Source of the DNA: Verrucomicrobiales bacterium
GTDB taxonomy: Bacteria > Verrucomicrobiota > Verrucomicrobiia > Verrucomicrobiales > DEV007
Direction of reading: 5' to 3'
DNA: 14,386 nucleotides
Assembly: GCA_002684575.1 (NCBI GenBank)
Contig: NYVP01000115.1
Span: 17,283-31,668, forward strand
Numbering within the stretch: position 1 is the first letter of the stretch; the number at the start of each line of letters is the position of its first letter. The notes below the pieces were generated by a model. That model saw only the letters and a list, made by a program, of their open reading frames with translations, had not been told where the DNA came from and did no database searches. The translations under genes were made by a program, and so were the position numbers. Positions 1 through 8,123 of this stretch are shown here, in pieces.

Positions 1-429
1 TGGGATACGCACGGCTTTGATAACACAAGAATGTATCCTATTGTCGAGGCTTATCATTTACCTATAACCGATCAAACTCTACCAACTCTCATTGAAGATT
101 TGGATCAAAGAGGGATGCTCGACGAAACTTTGGTGATTTGGATGGGTGAGTTTGGCAGGACACCGAAAATCAATAAAAATGCTAGCCGTGATCATTGGCC
201 TCAGTGCTACAGTGTTTTACTTGCTGGGGGAGGTGTTAAAAAAGGATTTGTTTACGGTAAATCAGATAAGCATGCTTCACAACCAGAGGAAAATGCAGTG
301 ACTCCAGAAGATTTAACCGCAACTATTTATTATCTCCTAGGGATTGACCCTAAACTTCATATTTATGATACTCAGGATAGGCCTCTGATGATTTCTAGTG
401 GAGAACCCATCTTTGATATTATTGCCTAA
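1..429 (+). CDS. DUF1501 family protein, C-terminal part (5' end outside window)
   Basis: The reading frame is open at base 1 and ends with TAA at 427-429, so only the last 142 residues are present. The visible part starts with WDTHG and continues with the MGEFGRTPKIN segment, then SRDHWP followed by a glycine-rich stretch (LLAGGGVKKG) and GKSD. These are characteristic of the C-terminal half of DUF1501 proteins, which have an alkaline-phosphatase/sulfatase-like fold and are abundant in Planctomycetes and Verrucomicrobia. Members often carry a Tat signal and are encoded beside DUF1549/DUF1553 (cytochrome-like) genes, but neither can be seen because the gene is cut. The biochemical role of the family is not established. 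An internal ATG at 31 is not the true start, because the conserved WDTHG motif lies upstream of it in the same frame. The gene converges with the CotH-type gene, with five bases between stop codons. Confidence 0.9.
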   Translation, partial: WDTHGFDNTRMYPIVEAYHLPITDQTLPTLIEDLDQRGMLDETLVIWMGEFGRTPKINKNASRDHWPQCYSVLLAGGGVKKGFVYGKSDKHASQPEENAVTPEDLTATIYYLLGIDPKLHIYDTQDRPLMISSGEPIFDIIA

Positions 430-434
430 ATTTT

Positions 435-3400
435 CTAGAGACTCGTTTCGACTTTAAACAAAAGACGTTCATTTGGGACATTGTCTTTTATACGGTAGTT
501 TAAAATGAGAATTTGGTTCTCTAGCTCATCAGTTTTAAAGTATTCAATTTTAGACGAGGCGTCTGACCAATTGGCACCATCTTCTGACATTAGAATTTTC
601 CAATTGAGTGATCTTCTTGCGTCGCTATTTATTCTGATTTTTATTATAGCGGTTTGTTGTCTTTCAGCATTATTGCTTTCTTCAATTTGAATATTTAAGA
701 GAGTATCGGAAGAATTAAATAATTTAGGATTACTGCCTGATAAAAACTCCTCCAAGTTTGTCAATGTATCATTATCAGGATTGCCAGTTGGGCCTGACAG
801 AGATGAATTATTAAGTTCCGATTCAGAGAAATTTGTAACTCGCCAATCTTCAAAGCTTAAACTGCTGCCAACTTCACCAGGATCACCGCCTATCGAAGAG
901 CTTGCTTCCCAGTTTTCCGGTAATTTATGATCAGGATTAGATTGTGGGTTTCTTAAAATCAAGGCGTAACCGTCACCATCTGCTGCTTCGGGCCAAGGGG
1001 AGTCATCATCATATTCAAAATCGCGAATAACTGAACCTTGATTGTCCAATAATAACATTCTTTCACCACCGTTTGATAAATTTGAATTACTTTCAAATTC
1101 GCCCAACAGAGGTAGACCATCTCCATAACGCAAAATAAAAGCTTCAGAATTTTCAACTAATAATGCCCGTTGTCCTGTCTGAATAATTTTTGAAATACCA
1201 TTATTGAATTTGAAGTCAACGCCCTTGTCAAAAACAACCCCGCTAAGATTGATATTCTTTTCTCCAATATTCATAAGTTCGATGTACTCAAAATCATTTC
1301 TGTTCTTATGTCCTGCTTGAATTTCTTCTTCAGTGGCCGGTGCTGGACGGTAATGAACTTTGGAAATCACTAGATTTTCAGAACTTGCCGGAACGGTATC
1401 GGTATAAAAAGTTGCCTCATTGAGGGCAGACCATTCATTACCCGAGAAGACTCTGGCCCTTATCATTGTTTCAGGCTCTGTAAGCACAATGGGTTGTTCA
1501 TAAACGATCGCAGTTTCAGCTAAACCGCCATTACCTCCACCAATTCCTTCAGTTGCATCTAGTGCTGCATCTATCAAAAAATCACTTGATCCTGCGCTCA
1601 CGTTCAAACCTTGAATTGCAAGAACATTTGGTCCCACTTTTAACAAGTCAATGTGTTGGGAAATTAAAAATGATTTAAAGTTTTCGGCCTGTGAGTCTGT
1701 ATGACTTGAGGACGCTTGGGCGTTAAAAGCAAGGGGATTTCCAGGGCTACCTCCAGCTCTATCTCTGGCAACCTCAGTTCCGTTTATGTAGGCGACGAAG
1801 CCATCATCATAACGGACCTTTAATGATAGGGTGTCATATATAGATGGATCACTTACATCGAATTTAATACGCATATAGATGGTCTCTACTTTACTTGAGC
1901 TGGCTTGATCACCGAAATTTAGAGAAGAGTCGATGATGCTTTGATAGCGACCATTGGCAGAATCATATCCACTTCCTTTAGTTCCCGAAGGCCATGAAGA
2001 ATCGTCGAAATTGGACAAGAACCAAGAGTTTTGATTGGCATTATCAGTAGGCATCAAAGCTCTTTTTGAAGTAACTTCTGGGACAAGAACATGATCAGTG
2101 ACAACTGCTGCAGATGCTGGGATGCGAGGGTCAGAACCATCTACAGTGTAGTAAATAGTTCCATTGCTATTGCTATTAATTGTTAACTGATAATTTGATA
2201 GGACTTGTCCTCCGTGTTGAGAAAAATCTGGAGCATCCGTACTGGGATACCACTTTCTTCGAATGAATTGATTTAAAACAATTTCAGTTCTTCTAGGAAA
2301 ATAATTATCATAGGAGCTGCCAGATGCCTTACCAAGTAATTGATCACGTGTTCTAACCCAGTCCAGTCTAGTATAAGGTGTTCGTCTTGCATTGTCTCCC
2401 CACCTTGCTGATTCTATCCTGACAACATATTCTATGGGATCTGCCAACTTTAAGTATGTTTTAGCGGTTTCCTCAGGTGTTAGTACTCCTTCATTAAAAA
2501 AGTGTTTTCTTACAGCATCTGCAAAACGAAGTCTGAATTCAGGATTAGCAATCAAATTATGGAATACTTCAGTCGGTCCGCCTGAATCATCACGACCTGT
2601 AGAATCATGGTTAGTGCTTTCCAGGCAATGCTCTGGATCCCAACTATGATAATACCATTTACCGTCTGGTCTTACTCTGTTGTATGTAGCATACCAGTTC
2701 TGGTGCGCCCAATCGGTATTTCCCACGTAATAATTGGCAAGCATGTAAGCAATAAAATTATCAATATGAATCAGTTTGGCGACCTCTTCATAGTTCGATT
2801 GATCTGTCATATCTTTTCTAGAGAGAGAAAGCATGTTTAGATAATTCTGATTACTTCCATTAACAACGGTTGAAGTTCTATGCTTCATTGCATCGTAGTC
2901 ATCATTGTCACCTCCTAAGTATTGAGCTGCGAAATTATCATCGGGTCGTTCATGTATTTCACTAATTCCCCACAAGACTCCATTTATGTAGAGTAAAACG
3001 TGATGGCCGGTAGGAGAAAGTCCGCCCATTGCTGTATGTAAATCTGCAGGAAACTGATCATGGGTGTATTGAGCTCTGGCGCGCTGACTTTCACCACGAT
3101 TATAATGCCATACGTTGTTCAGCCGATGATCGAGAACTAGGGTGTCAAATCGTGTTGCACGGTTTTTACCATAAATTGGATATCTTAGATCTTCATCAAA
3201 TTTAAGTCTCAATGATAGTTTATCTGATTTCCATCGACCAGTGCTAGATCCGCCAACGACTTGAACCGTTCCATCAATTTGAAAACCTTTCTCTGAATTG
3301 GGATCGTCCAGATTTCTACCAGGATTTATATATTCAATGGATGTTGATTTCTCTACACTTTCACCTCTTATATAAATTCCGCTGTTTCCAAACATTTCAT

Positions 3401-5591
3401 CCCAATCCATGGCAAGTGATATTGTTGGAACTCTGAGAAAATCTTTAGTCTCAGGTCTTACTTCCGTCGAAGAATGGTTAACAATTTCAGGGTCCATTTC
3501 AAAGTCGGGACCAGCATGTCCCCAATTCACATGCGGGGGTACCGTGCTTCTTGATTGTTTTAAAACGTCAGAAGGAAAGATATATGAATGAGTGTCAACA
3601 TTCGTTGATTCGTAATTATCTTTGACCGCAATTGCTCTAATTTGTGAAGTAGTGTTTATTTCTATTTCAACACTTGGTTGAGCGACTAAGTTTTTTGGCT
3701 CAACTTTAATTCCATTTCTTTCTGATGGGATTGTGCCGTCTAAAGTGTATATGATTGTTGCTCCCGTGGTCTCTGTCGTAATAGTCGTTTTGAATGGCTC
3801 AGTGTAAATGCCTCTATCAATCGTGAAAGTTGTATCCTTCACAAATCCATCAACCGCCTCTTTGTTATTTAAGGATCCAGGAGATGGTGATTTAAAAAAT
3901 CCTATCGATAAGGGTGAATCTTCTCCGTAGGTTCCAAAAGAAACATCCTCAAACTGACGCGGGTATAATCCGTGAGCGGAAACAGTTTGATAATCATTTT
4001 GGACGTCTTTTCTTGTAAGGGCCAGATAAGATCCTTCGGATGAGCTGAGCTGAAAGTCGGTATGAAGTTCTTTTTCGGGATCTGTACGATCTTTTCCAGA
4101 GGCAAATATTACTAAAAATTGATTTGGTCCTAAAATGATCTCTGGCAAGGCCCACTTATTTGGACTGGCGGCGTTATCGGTAAGGAAATGATTGGCCAAT
4201 GAAATATCGGAATCTGTAGGGTTCCAAAGTTCAATCCAATCAGAGCTCTCTTCATCCGAGTCCAATAAACTGTCATTATTATTCGCCATGAACTCACTAA
4301 TTAAAATGTTATCCAAGGTTGGAAAACTCGGTACGCTGCCAGCGTTTTTGGGATTGGATCCCGAGCTAATTTCCGTACTGTCATTAAAACCATCCTCATC
4401 GGTATCCGCTTTAGTGGGTTCAGTTTTAAATGTTTCTAGTTCATCTAGATCAGTAAGGCCATCCCCATCAGTGTCTGCCAATTTTGGATCGGTTGGAGGT
4501 ATACGATCAACTTCTTCTCCATCTATTAAACCATCATCGTCCGTATCTTCGTCTTTTGGATAAGTGCCGGTGATGTTTACTTCATCACCGTCAGATAAGC
4601 CGTCCCCATCGGTATCTTTTACAGTAGGATCAGTCCCAGTTGTAAATTCTATGCCATTAGGTAGGCCATCACCATCTGTGTCATCCTTTTCGTTTTGGCC
4701 AAGATCCTTAAAGTAAGTTAATTCCCAAGTATCAGGTAGTTCGTCATTATCTGAGTTATTGGGCAAGTAAAGACCGTCCTTATAAGATATGTAATCAATC
4801 TCGACGGCTCCTGTATCTGAGGTCGATGAAAGCTGCATCGACATGTAGGAATATATTTCGTCACTGCTTTTGGATAAAGAAATGGTTTCAGCGAAATCAG
4901 GGATCGTACCTTCATTCATATAAATTTTCAGATCATATAGTTCTGAATTTTCTGAATTCTTTCTAATGGTAACCCAAAATTCATTCCAATCTTTTGGGTT
5001 CAACGCTTTAAATATTGTATTGGAATTATTACTAATAAACATGCCATCTTCTTCATAGGCAGAGTCTTTTCCAGCAACTCCTAATGCAAATCCAATTCTA
5101 CCTGCACTGCCTCTGAAATTTATAATTCCTTTTGCTCCGCTGTGAGGATTCAGTCCATTAGGGGCATCATCTAAATCGGTGGCAGATTCTGGTAGGCGGA
5201 TTCGAAATGCAAAAGTGGCACCATCGTCCATAAAGTTGGCTGGAGTTCCTTCGTGCTCTTCGAGATTATGAGTGTGGGTTAGTCGTCGATTATTATTTGT
5301 TCCTGATGATTTTACGGCATCTATGATTTGGACAGCTTTGTTGTTTGGTTCACCGCTGATAGGTACCGAAGTGATTCCGCCAGGATTTCCATTGCCTGGT
5401 GAAGTGCCGTCCCAATGGTCAGAGCTATTATTATGATCCCAAGTTCCATCTAGTGCTTCGGTTGGAGAATTATTTATTTCATTGCCATCGTAAATATAGT
5501 CCCATCCTCCAGGAGGAGATGGATATCTTTCGCCTAGCAAAGTCGAGCTTAATGTTAAAAGAGTGAAACCGATTAGCCTAATAGTCTTCAT
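435..5591 (-). CDS. Very large secreted CotH-kinase multidomain protein (lamin-tail, TSP3, CHB_HEX_C modules)
   Basis: 1,718 residues. Visible order: signal peptide (about 1-20); concanavalin/LamG-like region (about 115-275); calcium-binding thrombospondin type 3 repeats (about 281-416); lamin-tail domain (about 427-545, ISEFMANNND and DWIELWNPT); chitobiase C-terminal-like domain (about 587-672, YTLDGTIPS); CotH kinase domain (about 718-1110); a second chitobiase-like domain split in two (about 1120-1165 and 1360-1397) around a galactose-binding-like module (about 1170-1348, with YDDGFVAYINGTEVAR); second lamin-tail domain (about 1404-1560); a TSP3-like PDNDTLTNLEEF; and a beta-rich tail. 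In the CotH region, NGVLWGISEIHERPDDNF, NTDWAHQNW and SWDPEH match the family's core. D960 is probably catalytic and N965/D985 probably bind metal, by analogy with Bacillus CotH, a protein kinase of spore-coat proteins. The substrate here is unknown. No C-terminal sorting motif (PEP-CTERM or LPXTG) is seen. The ATG is chosen because the signal peptide follows directly; no Shine-Dalgarno sequence is evident. Confidence 0.9.
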   Translation of the reverse strand: MKTIRLIGFTLLTLSSTLLGERYPSPPGGWDYIYDGNEINNSPTEALDGTWDHNNSSDHWDGTSPGNGNPGGITSVPISGEPNNKAVQIIDAVKSSGTNNNRRLTHTHNLEEHEGTPANFMDDGATFAFRIRLPESATDLDDAPNGLNPHSGAKGIINFRGSAGRIGFALGVAGKDSAYEEDGMFISNNSNTIFKALNPKDWNEFWVTIRKNSENSELYDLKIYMNEGTIPDFAETISLSKSSDEIYSYMSMQLSSTSDTGAVEIDYISYKDGLYLPNNSDNDELPDTWELTYFKDLGQNEKDDTDGDGLPNGIEFTTGTDPTVKDTDGDGLSDGDEVNITGTYPKDEDTDDDGLIDGEEVDRIPPTDPKLADTDGDGLTDLDELETFKTEPTKADTDEDGFNDSTEISSGSNPKNAGSVPSFPTLDNILISEFMANNNDSLLDSDEESSDWIELWNPTDSDISLANHFLTDNAASPNKWALPEIILGPNQFLVIFASGKDRTDPEKELHTDFQLSSSEGSYLALTRKDVQNDYQTVSAHGLYPRQFEDVSFGTYGEDSPLSIGFFKSPSPGSLNNKEAVDGFVKDTTFTIDRGIYTEPFKTTITTETTGATIIYTLDGTIPSERNGIKVEPKNLVAQPSVEIEINTTSQIRAIAVKDNYESTNVDTHSYIFPSDVLKQSRSTVPPHVNWGHAGPDFEMDPEIVNHSSTEVRPETKDFLRVPTISLAMDWDEMFGNSGIYIRGESVEKSTSIEYINPGRNLDDPNSEKGFQIDGTVQVVGGSSTGRWKSDKLSLRLKFDEDLRYPIYGKNRATRFDTLVLDHRLNNVWHYNRGESQRARAQYTHDQFPADLHTAMGGLSPTGHHVLLYINGVLWGISEIHERPDDNFAAQYLGGDNDDYDAMKHRTSTVVNGSNQNYLNMLSLSRKDMTDQSNYEEVAKLIHIDNFIAYMLANYYVGNTDWAHQNWYATYNRVRPDGKWYYHSWDPEHCLESTNHDSTGRDDSGGPTEVFHNLIANPEFRLRFADAVRKHFFNEGVLTPEETAKTYLKLADPIEYVVRIESARWGDNARRTPYTRLDWVRTRDQLLGKASGSSYDNYFPRRTEIVLNQFIRRKWYPSTDAPDFSQHGGQVLSNYQLTINSNSNGTIYYTVDGSDPRIPASAAVVTDHVLVPEVTSKRALMPTDNANQNSWFLSNFDDSSWPSGTKGSGYDSANGRYQSIIDSSLNFGDQASSSKVETIYMRIKFDVSDPSIYDTLSLKVRYDDGFVAYINGTEVARDRAGGSPGNPLAFNAQASSSHTDSQAENFKSFLISQHIDLLKVGPNVLAIQGLNVSAGSSDFLIDAALDATEGIGGGNGGLAETAIVYEQPIVLTEPETMIRARVFSGNEWSALNEATFYTDTVPASSENLVISKVHYRPAPATEEEIQAGHKNRNDFEYIELMNIGEKNINLSGVVFDKGVDFKFNNGISKIIQTGQRALLVENSEAFILRYGDGLPLLGEFESNSNLSNGGERMLLLDNQGSVIRDFEYDDDSPWPEAADGDGYALILRNPQSNPDHKLPENWEASSSIGGDPGEVGSSLSFEDWRVTNFSESELNNSSLSGPTGNPDNDTLTNLEEFLSGSNPKLFNSSDTLLNIQIEESNNAERQQTAIIKIRINSDARRSLNWKILMSEDGANWSDASSKIEYFKTDELENQILILNYRIKDNVPNERLLFKVETSL
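4344..4751 (-). repeat. Tandem thrombospondin type 3 (DxDxDG) repeats inside the CotH-type gene
   Basis: Five aspartate-rich units start at residues 304 (DTDGDGLPN), 326 (DTDGDGLSD), 349 (DTDDDGLID), 373 (DTDGDGLTD) and 396 (DTDEDGFND). Spacing is 22 to 24 residues, and a degenerate unit (SDNDELPDTWE) comes first near residue 280. The unit is the calcium-binding TSP3 loop common in secreted bacterial proteins, usually a rigid calcium-stabilised spacer between domains. Here it separates the N-terminal lectin-like region from the first lamin-tail domain. The matching DNA repeat is imperfect. The opposite strand stays open across part of it only because the repeat avoids stops in that frame. Confidence 0.9.
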
Positions 5592-5695
5592 TTGAGAGAA
5601 ATCTTTGATGGGGATATTATAATATGGATCGATTGTTTGATTTGCTCAAGTGAGTTGGCTTGCCAATTATAAATATTTTGGTTCAAACTATAGGA
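5592..5695. promoter_or_regulatory. Divergent intergenic region with a palindromic TATAAT element
   Basis: This AT-rich spacer of about 104 bp separates the starts of the CotH-type gene (-) and the lactonase gene (+), so it should hold promoters for both. A perfect 12-bp palindrome, ATATTATAATAT, lies at 5614-5625 and contains TATAAT on both strands (+ at 5618-5623, - at 5616-5621). Either copy could serve as a -10 box. No convincing TTGACA-like -35 box lies 16 to 18 bp upstream of either copy, so the promoter assignment is weak. A second AT-rich -10-like TATAAA occurs at 5669-5674 on the + strand. Confidence 0.3.
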
Positions 5696-6586
5696 ATGAA
5701 GAGAATAACAATTTTAATCCTTATTTTTCTTGGTAATGCTGTTTTTGCAGATATTACATCAATTTTATTTAAAGATCAGGAGATAAAGAAATTAGGAACC
5801 GGTATGAAGTTTACCGAAGGCCCTGTCTGGATAAAAAATGATAAAAAGCTTATTTTTTCAGATATACCCAAATCTTTACAAATGGAATGGACTGAGGCAA
5901 AAGGAGTCAAAAAATGGAGAGAGGTAAAGCAATCCAACGGCAATCTACTCGACCTTAATGGTAATCTTTTATCGTGTCAGCATGCAGGTAGAAACTTAAT
6001 CAGAACCACGGCCAATGGTGAGATAGAAATTCTTGCGGATAATTTTGGAGGAAAAAAATTCAATTCACCCAATGACCTCGCGATAAGAAGTGATGGAGAA
6101 ATTTGGTTCACTGACCCAAGTTATGGGTTAAGGGGAAGAGAAGCGGAAATTGAAGGGAAGTGGGTATACAGAAGAAAGACAGATGGCTCAATTCAGGTTA
6201 TCTGTAAAACTTATGACATGCCTAATGGTATCGCTTTTTCGCCTGATGAAAAAAGAGTTTATATCGCTGATTCCGGAAATATTGGAAAGATCCGTGCATA
6301 CGACGTGGTGAAAGAAGGACTTTTAGGTAATCCTTTATTTGAAATAGATATTCGCTGTGACGGTATGTGTGTGGATACAGAGGGGAGAATTTATACTACA
6401 TCTCGTGGAGGCATACACGTTTATGATTCAAACGGCAATAAAATTGGTTTGATTGAAGTGCCAGAACATCCGGCGAATGTTTGTTTTGGGGGTGAGAATT
6501 TTGATACTCTCTTTATAACTGCACGTACCTCACTTTACTCAATTAAGATAAATGCCAAAGGGCATGAAGTGAGATCTAAAAATTAA
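5696..6586 (+). CDS. Exported SMP-30/gluconolactonase-like protein
   Basis: 296 residues with the six-bladed beta-propeller pattern of the SMP-30/gluconolactonase/LRE-like family, which hydrolyses sugar lactones using one divalent metal. The expected metal-site and substrate-site residues are visible: E41 in FTEGPVW, N126 in NSPNDLAI, N177 in MPNGIAFSPD and D222 in CDGMCVDTEG. FTDPSYG (residues 138-144) is also typical. The natural lactone cannot be deduced. The frame is open upstream to a TTG at 5660, but the ATG at 5696 is preferred because it begins a clean signal peptide (MKRITILILI, cleavage probably after AVFA near residue 18), indicating export. AGGA touches this ATG, too close for a good ribosome binding site. 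The gene is divergent from the CotH-type gene, and its TAA directly abuts the stop of the kinase gene on the other strand. Confidence 0.88.
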   Translation: MKRITILILIFLGNAVFADITSILFKDQEIKKLGTGMKFTEGPVWIKNDKKLIFSDIPKSLQMEWTEAKGVKKWREVKQSNGNLLDLNGNLLSCQHAGRNLIRTTANGEIEILADNFGGKKFNSPNDLAIRSDGEIWFTDPSYGLRGREAEIEGKWVYRRKTDGSIQVICKTYDMPNGIAFSPDEKRVYIADSGNIGKIRAYDVVKEGLLGNPLFEIDIRCDGMCVDTEGRIYTTSRGGIHVYDSNGNKIGLIEVPEHPANVCFGGENFDTLFITARTSLYSIKINAKGHEVRSKN

Positions 6587-7498
6587 TTAAAAAGAAGTAT
6601 AATTAATAAACTGTTCTAACCGATCAGAGATTTTGTTTTCGTCAAGTTCTACGAGTGCTTCAACACTGAAGGACTCGCAGTTAAAACTTGCCATTACTGT
6701 CCCTCTGGCAATGGATGCCTTAAGATCATTAAAACTTGGGCTGTTTTGCCCAATGGATGCTATAAATCCAGCAATACCTCCTACAAAGCAATCACCAGCT
6801 CCAGTCGGATCTTCAACGCTTTCCAATGGATAGGCTCCAGTTCTAAAAAATTCATCATCCCCCTTACCAAAAAGCATGGCTCCATGTTCACCTGTTTTGA
6901 TGATGACGTTATTCGGTCCGAGTTCCATCATTTTTTTTCCCGCAACTATCAAGTTTTTTGTCTCTGTTAAAAGTTTTGCCTCAGATTCGTTTATAACAAA
7001 AAGATCAACTTTGGTCATGAGTTCCAAAAGTTCATTTCGTTCCGTTGAAATCCAGATGTCCATTGTGTCAGCAATAACATATTTTTTCTCGCTACATTGA
7101 TCTAAAACATCAAGCTGGTTACGTGGCCTCATGTTGGCCAAAAGTACAATTTCTGTATCCCTATATTTTTTTGGTAACTTTGGTTCGTACGCTTCAAGTA
7201 CGTTCACAGCAACTTCATGAGTCGTTCTGTTATCCATATTTTCGTGGTATTCGCCAGACCAATAAAAACTATCTCCGTCACTTTTTTCGATTCCCTCAGT
7301 ACATATTCCGCGACTTTGAAGAGTCTCGATATGAGCGTTTGGGAAATCCTTGCCAATGATCCCCACGATTTCTGTTGGAGCGAAAAAGCTTGAAGCCATT
7401 GCTGCATAAGAAGCTGACCCTCCCATTAAGCCTTTTCTTTCGTCGTTTGGAGTCTTGATGTCGTCGATGGCAACGGTGCCTGCTACAATTACTTTCAT
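6587..7498 (-). CDS. PfkB/ribokinase-family kinase, substrate unknown
   Basis: 303 residues, a normal length for the family. The N-terminal GGSASYAA (26-33) fits PfkB signature 1, NESE (170-173) fits the NxxE magnesium motif, and DPTGAGDCFVGG (230-241) is signature 2, with D236 as the catalytic base of the GAGD anion hole. The enzyme should phosphorylate a hydroxyl of a sugar, nucleoside or related compound with ATP in the cytoplasm. It resembles the ribokinase/adenosine kinase-type branch rather than 6-phosphofructokinase, but the substrate cannot be read from sequence. Its ATG overlaps the thiE stop in an ATGA arrangement (4 bp), which points to translational coupling and fixes the start. 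No Shine-Dalgarno sequence is visible. It is the last gene of the minus-strand run. A role in salvage of a thiamine precursor is possible from context but unproven. Confidence 0.88.
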   Translation of the reverse strand: MKVIVAGTVAIDDIKTPNDERKGLMGGSASYAAMASSFFAPTEIVGIIGKDFPNAHIETLQSRGICTEGIEKSDGDSFYWSGEYHENMDNRTTHEVAVNVLEAYEPKLPKKYRDTEIVLLANMRPRNQLDVLDQCSEKKYVIADTMDIWISTERNELLELMTKVDLFVINESEAKLLTETKNLIVAGKKMMELGPNNVIIKTGEHGAMLFGKGDDEFFRTGAYPLESVEDPTGAGDCFVGGIAGFIASIGQNSPSFNDLKASIARGTVMASFNCESFSVEALVELDENKISDRLEQFINYTSF

Positions 7499-8121
7499 GA
7501 ATTTTTTTCTATTGTTTTCTTTGCTGATTCTTTTATCCGAGAAACATATGATTCGATATCATTGCTTTGTAAGAGATCGGAAACGATGACCACGCTTTTA
7601 GCTCCTGCATCTATTACGTCGGTGATAGTTTTTTCGTTGATGCCTCCGATGCAGTAGACGTTGCCATTAAATTCTTGATTTGCTTGAACAATATCATTTA
7701 AGCCGATCGCAGGTCTTCCAGGTTTTGTTCCAGTTTCATAAAGTGGACCGAACCCAATATAATCAGCACCCTCACTGATGGCTGCTCGTACCTGCTCAAT
7801 ACTATGAGTTGATCTTCCAACAATCTTATTGTCTCCAATTATTGCTCGCACCTTTTTGATTTCTCCGTCTTCTTGACCAATGTGGACCCCATCTGCGCCT
7901 ATGCTTGCAGCGATTTCAGGATAATCATTTATAATTAATGGAATGCTGTAGTCATTGCATATTGGCTTAACCATTTTTGCCAAATTAAAAATTTTTTTTG
8001 GTTCAATAGATTTCGCTCTTAACTGTAGTTTTACTACACCACTTCTACAGATTGATGTAGCGCAATCAACTACTTGATTTTCATTCACATAACCAAGGTC
8101 AAGTATTGAATATAAATTCAC
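7495..8121 (-). CDS. thiE: Thiamine phosphate synthase
   Basis: 208 residues, the usual ThiE length (TIM barrel). The enzyme joins hydroxymethylpyrimidine diphosphate and thiazole phosphate to give thiamine phosphate, releasing pyrophosphate. Active-site segments are intact and in order: QLRAKS (R35, K37), IINDY (N65, D66), GADGVHIGQED (D85, metal), GRSTHS (S104-H106), GADYIGFGPLYETGTKPG (T130, T132, K133) and CIGGI (G159-G160, phosphate). Y67 replaces the arginine common after IND. The start is a GTG at 8119-8121, two bases after the accC stop; LYSILD matches the usual family N-terminus. The 3' end overlaps the kinase start. No other thiamine gene (thiC, thiD, thiG, thiS) and no obvious TPP riboswitch occurs in the window, so expression is probably tied to the acc genes. 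Confidence 0.95.
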   Translation of the reverse strand: MNLYSILDLGYVNENQVVDCATSICRSGVVKLQLRAKSIEPKKIFNLAKMVKPICNDYSIPLIINDYPEIAASIGADGVHIGQEDGEIKKVRAIIGDNKIVGRSTHSIEQVRAAISEGADYIGFGPLYETGTKPGRPAIGLNDIVQANQEFNGNVYCIGGINEKTITDVIDAGAKSVVIVSDLLQSNDIESYVSRIKESAKKTIEKNS

Positions 8122-8123
8122 TA

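Noticed and set aside
2392..2840. Two overlapping plus-strand ORFs within the CotH region
   Set aside because: The opposite strand encodes the conserved CotH core (SWDPEH, NTDWAHQNW); these ORFs resemble nothing known and have no ribosome binding site.
4192..4563. Plus-strand serine-rich ORF of 123 codons opposite the TSP3 repeats
   Set aside because: It is the antisense shadow of the repeated DTDGDG-type codons, is low in complexity, matches no family, and lies fully inside a well-supported minus-strand gene.
5660..5695. TTG start extending the lactonase by 12 residues
   Set aside because: It would place residues before a clean signal peptide beginning at the ATG at 5696, so the shorter form is more plausible.
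6633..7359. Several plus-strand ORFs opposite the PfkB-type kinase
   Set aside because: The minus-strand protein carries the intact GGS, NxxE and GAGD motifs, so the plus-strand frames are shadows.
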